Position numbers and translations under genes: made by a program. Below, in pieces: positions 53,141-62,112 of a stretch of DNA of 64,000 bases (position 1 is its first letter; each line of letters starts with the position of its first letter). Origin of the DNA: Deinococcus sp. KSM4-11 (GTDB lineage Bacteria > Deinococcota > Deinococci > Deinococcales > Deinococcaceae); assembly GCF_004801415.1 (NCBI RefSeq), contig NZ_SSNX01000002.1, positions 248,001-312,000 on the forward strand. Direction: 5' to 3'. The notes below the pieces were generated by a model, which saw only the letters and a list, made by a program, of their open reading frames with translations, was not told where the DNA came from and did not search any database.

Positions 53141-53470
53141 CGTTATGGCCGGGCATCTCGCGCGTACCAGCGGCAACTTTCAGGCACTGCCCGTAACCCG
53201 GGCATTCAGGTGTCCCTCGTTCGGCAATGGATGAACGCCAAGCAAAACGAGGGCAACGCTGCATCTCCAGGTCACGAACACCAGGTGTTGACGGTGGAGC
53301 AGCAGGAAATGCAGAACCTCCGCAAAGAGACCAAAATCAGGAGCCACGAGCGAGGGCTCCTGAATACAGCCACGGCCTTCTTCTTCAACAACACGCTGAG
53401 GGATCAGTTCATCAACGCACACTGGACGTCCTGTCCGGGTCTTGGACGTCTGGGCGAGCGGATACCGTAG
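53141..53470 (+). pseudogene. IS3-family OrfA remnant
   Basis: The frame reads RAYQRQLSGTARNPGIQVSL with VRQW, the helix-turn-helix of IS3 OrfA, then GHEHQVLTVEQQEMQNLRKE and LLNTATAFFFNN, which correspond to the GHGHQxLTxEQ and DILKKATAFF parts of OrfA. Several diagnostic residues are changed and no OrfB follows. It marks the right edge of the accessory region. Confidence 0.75.
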
Positions 53471-53597
53471 CGGGCGAGGAAGGCCGCGTTCAACCCGCAC
53501 CAAGCAATGCGTCCGAATTCTGGCAACGTTTTGACAACCCCGTCAGCGCCATGTCCAGCGTCCCAGCTGGTTGGGCAGGGCACGCTCGGGCACAGCG

Positions 53598-55472
53598 TCA
53601 GTCGGGAAGGGTGAAGGAAAAGACTGCGCCCTGGCCTGGCACACTCGCGGCCCAGACCTGTCCGCCATGACGCTGGATGATGCGCCGGACATTCGCGAGG
53701 CCCAGGCCTGTGCCCTCGAACTCGTTGGTGTGGTGTAGCCGCTGGAACGGCTGAAAGAGCTTGTGGGCGTACTCCGGGTCAAAGCCTGGGCCATTGTCCT
53801 GAACCGTTATGGTCGTACCCGTGTCCGAACGGGTGGCAGTCACTTCGATCACAGGATGCTCAATGCCCCTCGTGAACTTCACCGCGTTGTGAAGCAAATT
53901 CTGCACCACCAGGGTGAGGAGGCCGGCGTCACCTGCAACGGTAGACAACCCAGAGAGCCGCCATTCGACCGGATGGGTGGTCGTTTCGATGTTGAGGTGA
54001 CTGATGACGCTGCCCACCACCTCATCCAGGCATACCGCGGTTCGAGCCAAGGGTTGCTGACTGGATCTGGAAAGGGTCAGCAGCCCGTCGACCGTGGCGC
54101 TGAGGCGCTGCGCCCCATGTTTGATCTGCATCAGGGCCTGAGCGGCACGGTCATTCTCAGATGGGAGATGACGGGTCAGCAAATCCGCGAAACTGGCGAT
54201 GTGGCGGATCGGCGTGCGCAGGTCGTGTGAGACCGAGTGCGCGAAGGCCTGGAGTTCGTCGTTGAGCTGCTGGAGTTCCTCGGTGCGCTCGCGCACGCGG
54301 TCTTCCAGGTGGGCATTGGTGTCGTCGAGGGCCTGCTGCATGGCCAGGCGGGCGTGCAGTTCCCGCTCGAGTTCCTGGTGCAGTCGGGCGTTCTCGACGG
54401 CCTTACCGGCGCGGTTGGCCACCTGCTGGGCAAACTCCAGGTCGGCGGCGGTGAAGGCACGGTCTAGATCCGTGCGGCCCAGGCCAAGCACCCCGACCAC
54501 GTGTCCGGCCGCGATCATCGGGACGGTGATGATCGACCGCAGTTGCAACCGGCGGACTTCCGCCTTCTCCGTCGCGTCCATCGGGCTGGCGTCGTACATC
54601 TCGTCCGTAATGGCTGGAAGCAGTTCCGCCTGCCCAGTCAGATACGCGCGACCGACGCCGCTGTCCGACGTGACATGGGTGGGGTGGGCGTGGGTGTACG
54701 CCTGCAGCAGGGCCACCATGGAGGGATCCTGATGGGCGATCGTGACGGGTTCGAGCTGGCCGTGATCCGGGAGGTAGATGACGCACCAGTCGGCCACCTC
54801 CGGAATGGCGAGTTGCGCGATGCTGGCCAGGATCTCGCTCAGGTTCAGCGAGCGGCTGAGGATGGTGCCGGCCTCCGCGAGAAAACGCAGTTGGGCGTTG
54901 AGCCGCTGGGCGTTCTCCAGGGCCGCGTTCCGCTGGAGGGCCAGGGCGCACTGCGACGCCAGAAACAGCAGGAACGCCCGGTCGGTGGGATCGAAGGTGC
55001 GTGGCCGGTGAAAGGCGAGGGACAGCACGCCGAGGATCTCATCGCCCGCCAGCAGGGGCAGGGCGGCGAGGCTGCCAGTGGTGGCGCCCAGCACGTCGCC
55101 CAGCGCGGGATAGGTGTCGATGGCCCCACGGATGGACTCCGAGTACACGGGTTGGCGGGTTCGGTAAGCAGCGGTGCTGGGCAACGATCGGCTCAGGGGG
55201 ATGGTGTGCCACCCGTCGACGTACTGGGGCTCGTAGCCACGGGTACCTTTGACGATCAACGCGGTGTCGTCCGCGTTCGGCAGCAGGACGGTGCCGGCGT
55301 CGGCACCCAGGACGTGGACGCCCTCGCGGACGACGCTGTCGATGACCTCGTCGCGCGTCGTGGCGTGGCCCAAGGTTTGGGACAGACGCCACCAGGTCTG
55401 CATGAACGTCGCCGCGCGCGTTGCGTCGATCACCCCGTCAGTGAGGAGGGGCGGCAGATCAGGCGTCGTCAT
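53598..55472 (-). CDS. GAF-sensor histidine kinase
   Basis: A 624-residue soluble kinase. TATGCT (55480-55485, minus strand) ends seven bases before ATG 55472, favouring this start over the upstream in-frame ATG at 55499. Two GAF domains (about 25-180 and 195-355), a coiled coil (about 360-400), HisKA with SVSHDLRTPIRHIASFADLL (His about 408) and an ATPase domain with NLLHNAVKFT, DNGPGFDPEYAHKLF and GTGLGLANVRRI. The GAF domains may bind a small ligand or chromophore, but no phytochrome Cys is obvious. It has no adjacent response regulator, so its partner lies elsewhere. Confidence 0.92.
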   Translation of the reverse strand: MTTPDLPPLLTDGVIDATRAATFMQTWWRLSQTLGHATTRDEVIDSVVREGVHVLGADAGTVLLPNADDTALIVKGTRGYEPQYVDGWHTIPLSRSLPSTAAYRTRQPVYSESIRGAIDTYPALGDVLGATTGSLAALPLLAGDEILGVLSLAFHRPRTFDPTDRAFLLFLASQCALALQRNAALENAQRLNAQLRFLAEAGTILSRSLNLSEILASIAQLAIPEVADWCVIYLPDHGQLEPVTIAHQDPSMVALLQAYTHAHPTHVTSDSGVGRAYLTGQAELLPAITDEMYDASPMDATEKAEVRRLQLRSIITVPMIAAGHVVGVLGLGRTDLDRAFTAADLEFAQQVANRAGKAVENARLHQELERELHARLAMQQALDDTNAHLEDRVRERTEELQQLNDELQAFAHSVSHDLRTPIRHIASFADLLTRHLPSENDRAAQALMQIKHGAQRLSATVDGLLTLSRSSQQPLARTAVCLDEVVGSVISHLNIETTTHPVEWRLSGLSTVAGDAGLLTLVVQNLLHNAVKFTRGIEHPVIEVTATRSDTGTTITVQDNGPGFDPEYAHKLFQPFQRLHHTNEFEGTGLGLANVRRIIQRHGGQVWAASVPGQGAVFSFTLPD

Positions 55473-55499
55473 GTAGCCGAGCATACAGTCCGGCTCCAA

Positions 55500-55982
55500 C
55501 GTGGCGAGGCTGGGCTCCAGGTCAGGTTCGCTGTCAGCTGTGCCGGATACCCACCCCCCATCCCATTATGTTATCGACGTAACTCCCAACCCACGTCATC
55601 CTGCCCAATAGAGTCGCGCCGCAGGCAATGCCCTCGACAACCGACCTCCGTAGCTACCCAGTCGACCTAGGGTTCCGACCTCATGGGACTCCATCTGCGC
55701 GACACCTCCTTCCCTGCCAGCGCCGGGCGCACCCGGAACCTGAACAATGCCCCGACGACCAAGGAGTTGCCAGCGCCTGCACCGTCCTGATTGAGATCGC
55801 CCTCAGAGGCGAACTGCCGCCCTCTCCCGCCGATCAACCCTCCCCTGTCTCGGTGGCCGCGCCAGCCCGAGCTGGCACATGCCAGGAGAGCCACAATCGG
55901 CCTGTCCTGCATCAAGCATGAACAGACCATCGTCTCCCATGGCCGTCAGCGTCAGAAAACGGCGCTGTGGAGTCGAATCCGC
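55500..55982. other. Intergenic region between the two kinase genes
   Basis: About 480 bases between divergent kinase genes; no gene or RNA supported. It must hold promoters for both. Confidence 0.5.
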
Positions 55983-55988
55983 TATTTT
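55983..55988 (+). promoter_or_regulatory. Leaderless -10 box of the second kinase gene
   Basis: TATTTT lies five bases before the GTG start at 55994, so transcription would begin at or next to the start codon. Confidence 0.5.
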
Positions 55989-55993
55989 GAGGT

Positions 55994-57826
55994 GTGACGT
56001 CTTTGCCCGGTGCTGATCTCGGGCCCTTCTCTCCCCTCGCGGAGGATCTGCAGGGCATCACCGAAACGCTCTCAGCGTCCCGCACCCACCGGGACGTCGT
56101 TGAGATCGTCCTGACCTCCGTTGTGCAGGCTGTCGGGGCCGCCGTGATCGTGCTCCTTGTCGACCAGACCCACCAGGAGTTGAAGATCGCCGGCAGCCAG
56201 GGGTACGAAGACGCTTCCCTTCCCTGTTGGCAGGAAGGGTCGATTGACAACCACCCGCTGATCTCGGATCTCCTGCGCACGCAGGAGGCGGTGTACTTCG
56301 AGCATGCCGGTGCCCTTGGAGCGGCCTACCCGGAACTTGAGAGTCGGATCGGGGGGCGTACGGCCAGCGCCAGCGCAGCGCTCCCCATGGTTCTGGATGG
56401 CCGTCCAGTCGGGATCATCGTGCTGGACTTCAAGGAACCGCACCACTTCACCCCGGCGGAACGGCGCTTTCTGGAGAGCCTGTCGGCCCAGTGCGCGGTG
56501 GCGCTGGGCCGTGCGGAAGCCAGCCGAGTACTCGAGGCCCGGGTCGTGGAACGGACGCGGCAGCTTGAAGAACGAACCCAGCAACTCGAGGAGGAACGGG
56601 CGGCCCTGGAGGCCTTCACCCGCTTCACAGAGCTGGTGGGCAGCGAGACCGAAGTTCAGGCGTTGGTTCACCAGGCCATCACCCTGCTCCACGAGACCTG
56701 TGCCGTGCAGGTCGCCCACTTCGAGCGTGAGGGCGAAGTGTTCAAGCTCGCAGCGTGGAGCCCCTCGATTGATCCCACCTTGCTGCCGCTCTTGCAGGAC
56801 GGCTTTCCACTGCAACACTCTGGCATTGCCCAGGTGCTCCGACAAAACGCGGCGGCGTTTATTGACCACTGGCAGAAGACCGGGCTCCTGATCAAAGAAA
56901 CGGGGATCTTTCAGGCCGTCGCCGGTTACCCCTACTTTGTGGAGGGTGAGCTGCACAGTGTGCTGATGATCGGGTCGCAGCGATCGGCGACCTGGGCAGA
57001 ACGGGAGAAGGGGATCTTTCAGGCGGTCGGCCGCAGTCTGGATCTGGCGCTGAACCGTGCCCAGCAGACGTCCATGCTCAGAGAGCAGCGAGATGCCCTT
57101 GACGCCCGCACGCAGGAACTCTCGGTCGCCAACCAGGAGCTCGAAGCGTTCTCGTATTCCGTCTCGCACGACCTGCGCACGCCGGTGCGGCACATGCTCG
57201 GGTTCCTGCAGCTTGCCCGAACCTCGCTGGACGGCAAACTCGACGAGCGGAGTTCCCGCTACCTGGACGTGGTGGAGCAGGCGGGGACGCAGATGAACGG
57301 CCTGATCGACGCCATGCTGCATCTGTCGCGCGCGTCCCAGCAGCCCTTGAGGCCGCAGGTGGTCGACCTGAACGAGCTCATGATGCAGATCCAGACCACC
57401 CTGCTCCCCGACCTGCTGACCAGGAACGTCCAGTGGGAGGTTGAGCCATTGCCATCGGTATGGGGGGACTGGGACGCTTTGAAACAGGTGCTGACCGAGC
57501 TGACCGAAAATGCCCTGAAGTTCACGTGGAGCCGGAATCCGGCCATCATCCGGGTGTGGGCACAGGATCTGGGGGAGGCCTGGGGAGTCCATGTACAAGA
57601 CAACGGGTTGGGCTTCGATCCGCGGTATCAGAAGCGGTTGTTCACCATGTTCCAGCGGCTTCACACGGTTGAAGAAGCAAACGGGACGGGCGTTGGGCTG
57701 GCCACCGTCCGCCGGCTGATTCTCAAACATGGTGGTCAGATGGTGGCTGAAGGCCAGGTGGGCCAAGGGGCGACCTTCGGCTTCACCCTTCCCAAGAGAA
57801 GTCCGGGAGGACAGACGGCAGGATGA
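55994..57826 (+). CDS. GAF-sensor histidine kinase, second
   Basis: A 610-residue kinase starting at GTG 55994. First GAF about residues 15-175 (VVEIVLTSVVQAVGAAVIVLL, ALPMVLDGRPVGIIVLDF), coiled coil 175-205, second GAF about 205-360, then HisKA with FSYSVSHDLRTPVRHMLGFL (His about 392) and an ATPase domain with ELTENALKFT, DNGLGFDPRYQKRLF and GTGVGLATVRRL. All catalytic boxes are intact. It is divergent from the first kinase gene and shares its architecture, so an old duplication is likely. No response regulator adjoins it. Confidence 0.92.
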   Translation: MTSLPGADLGPFSPLAEDLQGITETLSASRTHRDVVEIVLTSVVQAVGAAVIVLLVDQTHQELKIAGSQGYEDASLPCWQEGSIDNHPLISDLLRTQEAVYFEHAGALGAAYPELESRIGGRTASASAALPMVLDGRPVGIIVLDFKEPHHFTPAERRFLESLSAQCAVALGRAEASRVLEARVVERTRQLEERTQQLEEERAALEAFTRFTELVGSETEVQALVHQAITLLHETCAVQVAHFEREGEVFKLAAWSPSIDPTLLPLLQDGFPLQHSGIAQVLRQNAAAFIDHWQKTGLLIKETGIFQAVAGYPYFVEGELHSVLMIGSQRSATWAEREKGIFQAVGRSLDLALNRAQQTSMLREQRDALDARTQELSVANQELEAFSYSVSHDLRTPVRHMLGFLQLARTSLDGKLDERSSRYLDVVEQAGTQMNGLIDAMLHLSRASQQPLRPQVVDLNELMMQIQTTLLPDLLTRNVQWEVEPLPSVWGDWDALKQVLTELTENALKFTWSRNPAIIRVWAQDLGEAWGVHVQDNGLGFDPRYQKRLFTMFQRLHTVEEANGTGVGLATVRRLILKHGGQMVAEGQVGQGATFGFTLPKRSPGGQTAG

Positions 57827-58388
57827 GGACGAGGAATCTGACCCAGACCAACCCGCACCGGATGCTGAACACCTCAAGCCACGTCTTCCGGGAGTTCGGA
57901 TCGTGGTCACACGCGTCACGTTGGTGATCCAGAAGCAAGGTGGTCTGGACGGGGGTGCTTCAACTGGGCCGTGGTGCTCCTTGGGCAGAGGTTGCCATAC
58001 GGCACTCTGAATGTCTGGGTCTGTCAGGAAACGGGCCCAGATGGCACAGTCCTTTACAAGAGCACATGCCCCTGGCACCTGGAGAACGCGTGGGGGGATC
58101 CAGCTTGACCTTGAGTGCTCACTGCGGTCGGCGCGCATCTTAGGTTCAGCGATCTCCTCGCCGGTTGCCCAGGACAGCCCAGGATGACCCGCGAAGCTCC
58201 GCCCCCGGTACCAGCAGACGAACCCCGAGCAGTTTGCTGGTGCCGGGAGCATGTGACCCGCCGGCACCAGCGAGCCCGTTGCCATCCTGGAGTTAAGAGC
58301 AGGATCTGTTGGCACCACCGAAGGAATAATGCCGTGCCGGTGAGCGCGCTGATCGAGCCGCCAGAAGCCCAGCTGCGCCACAAACGAA
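57827..58388. other. Intergenic stretch, nothing recognised
   Basis: No gene or RNA that I can support. Frames on both strands are Arg/Pro/Gly-rich and lack start signals. Confidence 0.45.
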
Positions 58389-58417
58389 AAGGCGACCCGG
58401 AGGTCGCCTTGATTTCT
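58389..58417. terminator. Bidirectional rho-independent terminator
   Basis: AAGGCGACC (58389-58397) pairs exactly with GGTCGCCTT (58402-58410) over CGGA. T-rich sequence follows on both strands (GATTTCTT on plus; TTCGTTTG on minus). It would end transcription from the kinase side and from the minus-strand gene at 58596. Confidence 0.65.
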
Positions 58418-58595
58418 TCACTCTAGCGCAGTATTCACGGGCTGTCAATTCAAATATCCCTGCCGAGAATTCGTCGTGTCAGTCGCCAGAAAGGCGCGGT
58501 GAGTCTCGAGCTGAGTGCATACCAGGTCGCTCCTGAATACTGGCGGCCGGCACGCCTGATGGCCTCGCCCGACGACACAGAGGCCTCTGACAGCT

Positions 58596-58823
58596 TCAGC
58601 GGGCGTGAACGATGGCAACGAACTGCCCTGGTACGTTCGCCCGTTCCACCTTGGTGATGACGCGCGTGTGGGTGCCGATCCGGATGCGTTCGCCCACCTT
58701 CGGCGACAGGTTTGAGTCCTTGAACAGGTACCGGTGGTGAGACCCACCACTCCTGAACACCAGGCGTTGGCCCGGGTTCGCCAGATCGGTCGCGACGTAC
58801 AGCATGCCCTCAGTGTGCATCAT
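58596..58823 (-). CDS. Small SH3-like protein, unknown
   Basis: A 75-residue protein from ATG 58823 (second ATG at 58820), with GAAGG six bases upstream. Beta-strand pattern MLYVATDLANPGQRLVFRSG, HRYLFKDSNLSPKVGERIRI and RVITKVERANVPGQFVAIVH suggests a small barrel. Possibly nucleic-acid or ligand binding; no family recognised. Followed by a terminator about 180 bases downstream. Confidence 0.65.
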   Translation of the reverse strand: MMHTEGMLYVATDLANPGQRLVFRSGGSHHRYLFKDSNLSPKVGERIRIGTHTRVITKVERANVPGQFVAIVHAR

Positions 58824-59376
58824 TGAAACCTTCGGAGCAGCGTGCCTCAAGCATCGATTGACTCTCGCGAGGCACCTGCACCTGTTTTCTCCCCAGGTGC
58901 CAGCGCTTGGCACACCACGCCACGATTCACTCCTTGCCCGAACGCCGCCGGGTCGGGGTGCTGGATGCGCGTCGTTGGGAACAAATGTCGAGAGGAGTTC
59001 TGGGCAGGCACGGCGACTCCGCCTTCCCTGACCCACGGACGGCAACGCAATCCAGCGGGCACAGGCTGATCATGCGTTGATCACGGCCAGTGCCGATAGT
59101 GAGGGAAAGGAGGGGAGTACATTCCCAAAGGGAAGTGCCGCCAGGTGGGTTCGTCATCCCTCGCTCCGGTCGGTTCAGGTCGACCGTTCTGACTGACAGC
59201 CGGAACCACGCCTCCGGCCCTGGGCCGCTGCTGGAGCCTCCCTGGAAGGCTGCCGCTCCAGTCCACGTCACCACTCGACTTTTGGGTTCCGGTGGCCGGC
59301 GGGATTCCAGTCACGCGCCACCCGCGGCGGCACGACAGGACGTGGAACTCCCGAAGCAATCTCACAGAGGTTCTTC
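58824..59376. other. Intergenic stretch upstream of the lipoprotein genes
   Basis: No gene supported in about 550 bases. Confidence 0.5.
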
Positions 59377-60639
59377 ATGCTTCAGACTGCTCTGCCGCGC
59401 CCCACTTCATACGCCCATTTCGCGCTGCTGGCCCTGCTGGTCGCCTGCAGTTCCGGCCCCTCTGGTTCCACGCCGACCGGTCTGACCGTCAGCGGCAAGG
59501 TGCTCGACACCAACACCGGCCAGCCTGCGGCCTTTCTTCCCGTCATGGTGGGAGGCAAGGTCACCTCCACCGATGCCGCCGGGAGCTTCAGTGCCACCTC
59601 GGTGGTCAGTCCCTACGAGCTGGTGATCCTCCAGCCCGCCCAGAAATACGCCCAGGTCTATGAGGGCGTCACCCGAACTGACCCCATCGTGCTGGTCTAC
59701 GTGCCGGACACCACGCCCGTCCGCAAAGCCACCCTGACGGTGAATTTCACCGGCACCGGCACTGGGACTGGACTGATGGATGTCGGCAACCCGGTACGCA
59801 CCAATGGGGGCGTCAGTGGGTCGGTGGCGACGCCAGGAAGCAGCTACACCACCACCCTGCAGTGGAACGGCAGCGGCCCAAGCAGCTTCGAGGGCAGCGT
59901 CTGCGCGATCCTGTCCCAGAACACCGGGCAGGTCGCCACGGCCATCACCAGTTACGGTCAACGGGATCAGGTCTACGTTCACGATGGGCAACCCACCACG
60001 ACCACGGTGGTCATGAGCCCCGTACCGACCAAGACCATCTCTGGCACCGTCAATGCGCCACCCGGCTACAGCGTGAATGCCAAAACGCTGGGGTATGTCT
60101 GTGGCAGCACCTCGTCCTATCCGTCCTACCCCTTTACCTTCGACATGGGCGCAGAGACCAGTTTCTCCTACGTGACGCCGGCCATCCCCACCACGTTCTA
60201 CGTGGGCGCCAGTGCCAAAAAAGGCGACAGCTACCTCTCGACGCAGCAGTTCGACGTCGCGCCGGATGCCAGCGGGATCAACCTGATTCTGCCCGTGCCG
60301 GCCGAGCTGAACGCGCCCGCCAGCAATGCCGTGGGGCTCACCAGCCCAGTGCACTTCACCTGGTCTCCACCCAGCACCGGCGTCAATCAGGTCTATATCA
60401 ACCCCACGACTCCGGGCCCACTGGGCTTCACGGTGTATTCGCCGAATGCCAGCCTCACCCTGCCCGACCTGGGGGCCCTCGGTTACGCCGCGCCAAAGGG
60501 CACCACGTACAAGTGGTCAGTAGGGGCCGACAGCCGGGTGCCGAATGTAAACGCTGCGCTCAGTGGCGTGCCGCTGAACTATCTGACCACTTACGCCTCG
60601 AGTGCCAGCGCCAGCCGGCAGTTCACCACCGCCCCCTGA
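59377..60639 (+). CDS. Secreted lipoprotein with carboxypeptidase-regulatory-like domain
   Basis: A 420-residue lipoprotein. The signal peptide ends LLVAC (Cys about 24). Residues about 36-110 resemble a carboxypeptidase regulatory-like (Ig-type) domain: LTVSGKVLDTNTGQPAAFLP, TSTDAAGSFSATSV. The rest is Thr/Ser/Pro-rich with repeated beta-strands and a second ISGTVNAPPGYSVNA unit. AGAGG lies six bases before the ATG. The next lipoprotein gene begins ten bases after its stop, so they form an operon. Likely a cell-surface protein; ligand unknown. Confidence 0.85.
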   Translation: MLQTALPRPTSYAHFALLALLVACSSGPSGSTPTGLTVSGKVLDTNTGQPAAFLPVMVGGKVTSTDAAGSFSATSVVSPYELVILQPAQKYAQVYEGVTRTDPIVLVYVPDTTPVRKATLTVNFTGTGTGTGLMDVGNPVRTNGGVSGSVATPGSSYTTTLQWNGSGPSSFEGSVCAILSQNTGQVATAITSYGQRDQVYVHDGQPTTTTVVMSPVPTKTISGTVNAPPGYSVNAKTLGYVCGSTSSYPSYPFTFDMGAETSFSYVTPAIPTTFYVGASAKKGDSYLSTQQFDVAPDASGINLILPVPAELNAPASNAVGLTSPVHFTWSPPSTGVNQVYINPTTPGPLGFTVYSPNASLTLPDLGALGYAAPKGTTYKWSVGADSRVPNVNAALSGVPLNYLTTYASSASASRQFTTAP

Positions 60640-60649
60640 AGGAGCCCTG

Positions 60650-62068
60650 ATGCGAAGACTCTGCCCTACCGGGCTGCTGTGTGGACTGACTGCGGTTCTC
60701 GCTGCCTGCTCCGGCCCGTCCTCCGGACCTCCCGCTGCCACCCAGCTGTACGTCGATCCGGCGAACGGCCTGGATGGCAACCCAGGCTCCCAGGCCAGGC
60801 CCTTCAAGACCATCCGGGCGGCCCTGGGAGCCGCTTCCACAGGAACCGTCAAGACCGTGGTGCTGGTGGCCGGCACCTACGACGGGGCCAGCGGAGAAAC
60901 GTGGAGTTACACAGTACCGGACGGCGTGACCCTCAAGGCGAACTCCTCTGGCGTGCTACTGGCGGGTCTGCAAGGCAAGTCCGCGCTCACCCTGGCCGGT
61001 CACGCGGCCCTGAACTACCTCACCCTGCGCGGCTTCGATGTGGCGGTACAGGCCGCAGGGGGCACACCAACCCTGACTGGCGTGACGCTTCAGGAGAACA
61101 AAGTGGGGCTCAAGTTCTCGGGCAGCGCCCAGGCCACCCTCACCGACCTGACGGTCACCGGAGCGGCGTCCTTTTCACCAGGGGACACCCTTGGAACACT
61201 GCTGCTCGCCGACACCGCCCAGGCCACACTCAACAACGCGGCCCTGCACGACACCTTCCCGTCCTACGTGTCGGATCAGGCCAAGGTCAGTCTGGTGGGG
61301 GGCAGCGCCTCAGGGCTGGGATCCGCCGTGTTCCGCCTCCGGGGCTCCGCTCGCCTGACCTGCCAGGACTTCAGCGCCAAGGACATGTCAAGCAGCCAGA
61401 CGGCGCTGGAACTGAGCGAGGCCTCCAGCGCTGACCTGAACAAATGCAGCTACGCGCTCAAGGACGGGGCCGGGAGCGCGACCTTCGCCTTCGTGTCCGG
61501 GTCGTCCCAGCTCACGGCGACGGAGGTGTCGGTGTATGGCGACCTCGACCTGGAACTGCGGGATCCCACCACCCACGCGGACGTCACTGGCGGCTTCCTC
61601 GGCCGCATCAATTCCAGTGGACTGTTGACCATCAACGGCAGCCGCCTGAATCAGCTGATCATCGGTGGCGGTGCGGCCACCGTGACCGCAGCAATCATCA
61701 ACAACTCGGGCGGGGTCGCGCTCTACCTCGGCGGGGGTCACCTCAAGCTGCGCAGCAGCACGGTAACAGCAACCACACCATCCGGCACCACCGAGGGCAT
61801 CCTCGTTTCGAACACCACGGGTATCGTTGCGCCGGATCTCGGCACCGCCGCCGATCCAGGGGGAAATACCCTGTCTGGCAGCGACGGTCCTGGCCTGGAG
61901 GTGGATGCGCCGGTGCAGGTTTCCGCGGTCGGAAACACCTGGACACCGGGCATCCAGGGGGCGGATGCCAGCGGACAATACGGCAGCACCCTTATCGCTG
62001 GGCCGACCGGCAACCGCACCAAGGACTTCAACTATTATCTCGTCTCCGGTTCCAGCGTTCGGTTTTAA
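60650..62068 (+). CDS. Lipoprotein with right-handed beta-helix (DUF1565-like)
   Basis: A 472-residue lipoprotein with lipobox LAAC (Cys about 20). After it comes LYVDPANGLDGNPGSQARPF, the start motif of DUF1565-type parallel beta-helix proteins, followed by ~18 short strand repeats such as LTLRGFDVAVQAAGG and TLTDLTVTGAA to the C-terminus. Such proteins sit on the cell surface and may bind or cleave polysaccharide; no catalytic site was identified. GGAG lies four bases before the ATG. Co-transcribed with the preceding lipoprotein; convergent with the sialidase-like gene. Confidence 0.85.
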   Translation: MRRLCPTGLLCGLTAVLAACSGPSSGPPAATQLYVDPANGLDGNPGSQARPFKTIRAALGAASTGTVKTVVLVAGTYDGASGETWSYTVPDGVTLKANSSGVLLAGLQGKSALTLAGHAALNYLTLRGFDVAVQAAGGTPTLTGVTLQENKVGLKFSGSAQATLTDLTVTGAASFSPGDTLGTLLLADTAQATLNNAALHDTFPSYVSDQAKVSLVGGSASGLGSAVFRLRGSARLTCQDFSAKDMSSSQTALELSEASSADLNKCSYALKDGAGSATFAFVSGSSQLTATEVSVYGDLDLELRDPTTHADVTGGFLGRINSSGLLTINGSRLNQLIIGGGAATVTAAIINNSGGVALYLGGGHLKLRSSTVTATTPSGTTEGILVSNTTGIVAPDLGTAADPGGNTLSGSDGPGLEVDAPVQVSAVGNTWTPGIQGADASGQYGSTLIAGPTGNRTKDFNYYLVSGSSVRF

Positions 62069-62112
62069 CGGCTGAGCCCTGGGCAGGATGACGCTGCGCT
62101 CGACACATGCCA

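Noticed and set aside
56072..58381. 769-codon minus-strand frame opposite the second kinase
   Set aside because: The plus strand carries intact GAF, HisKA and ATPase motifs; the minus frame is a GC-driven shadow.
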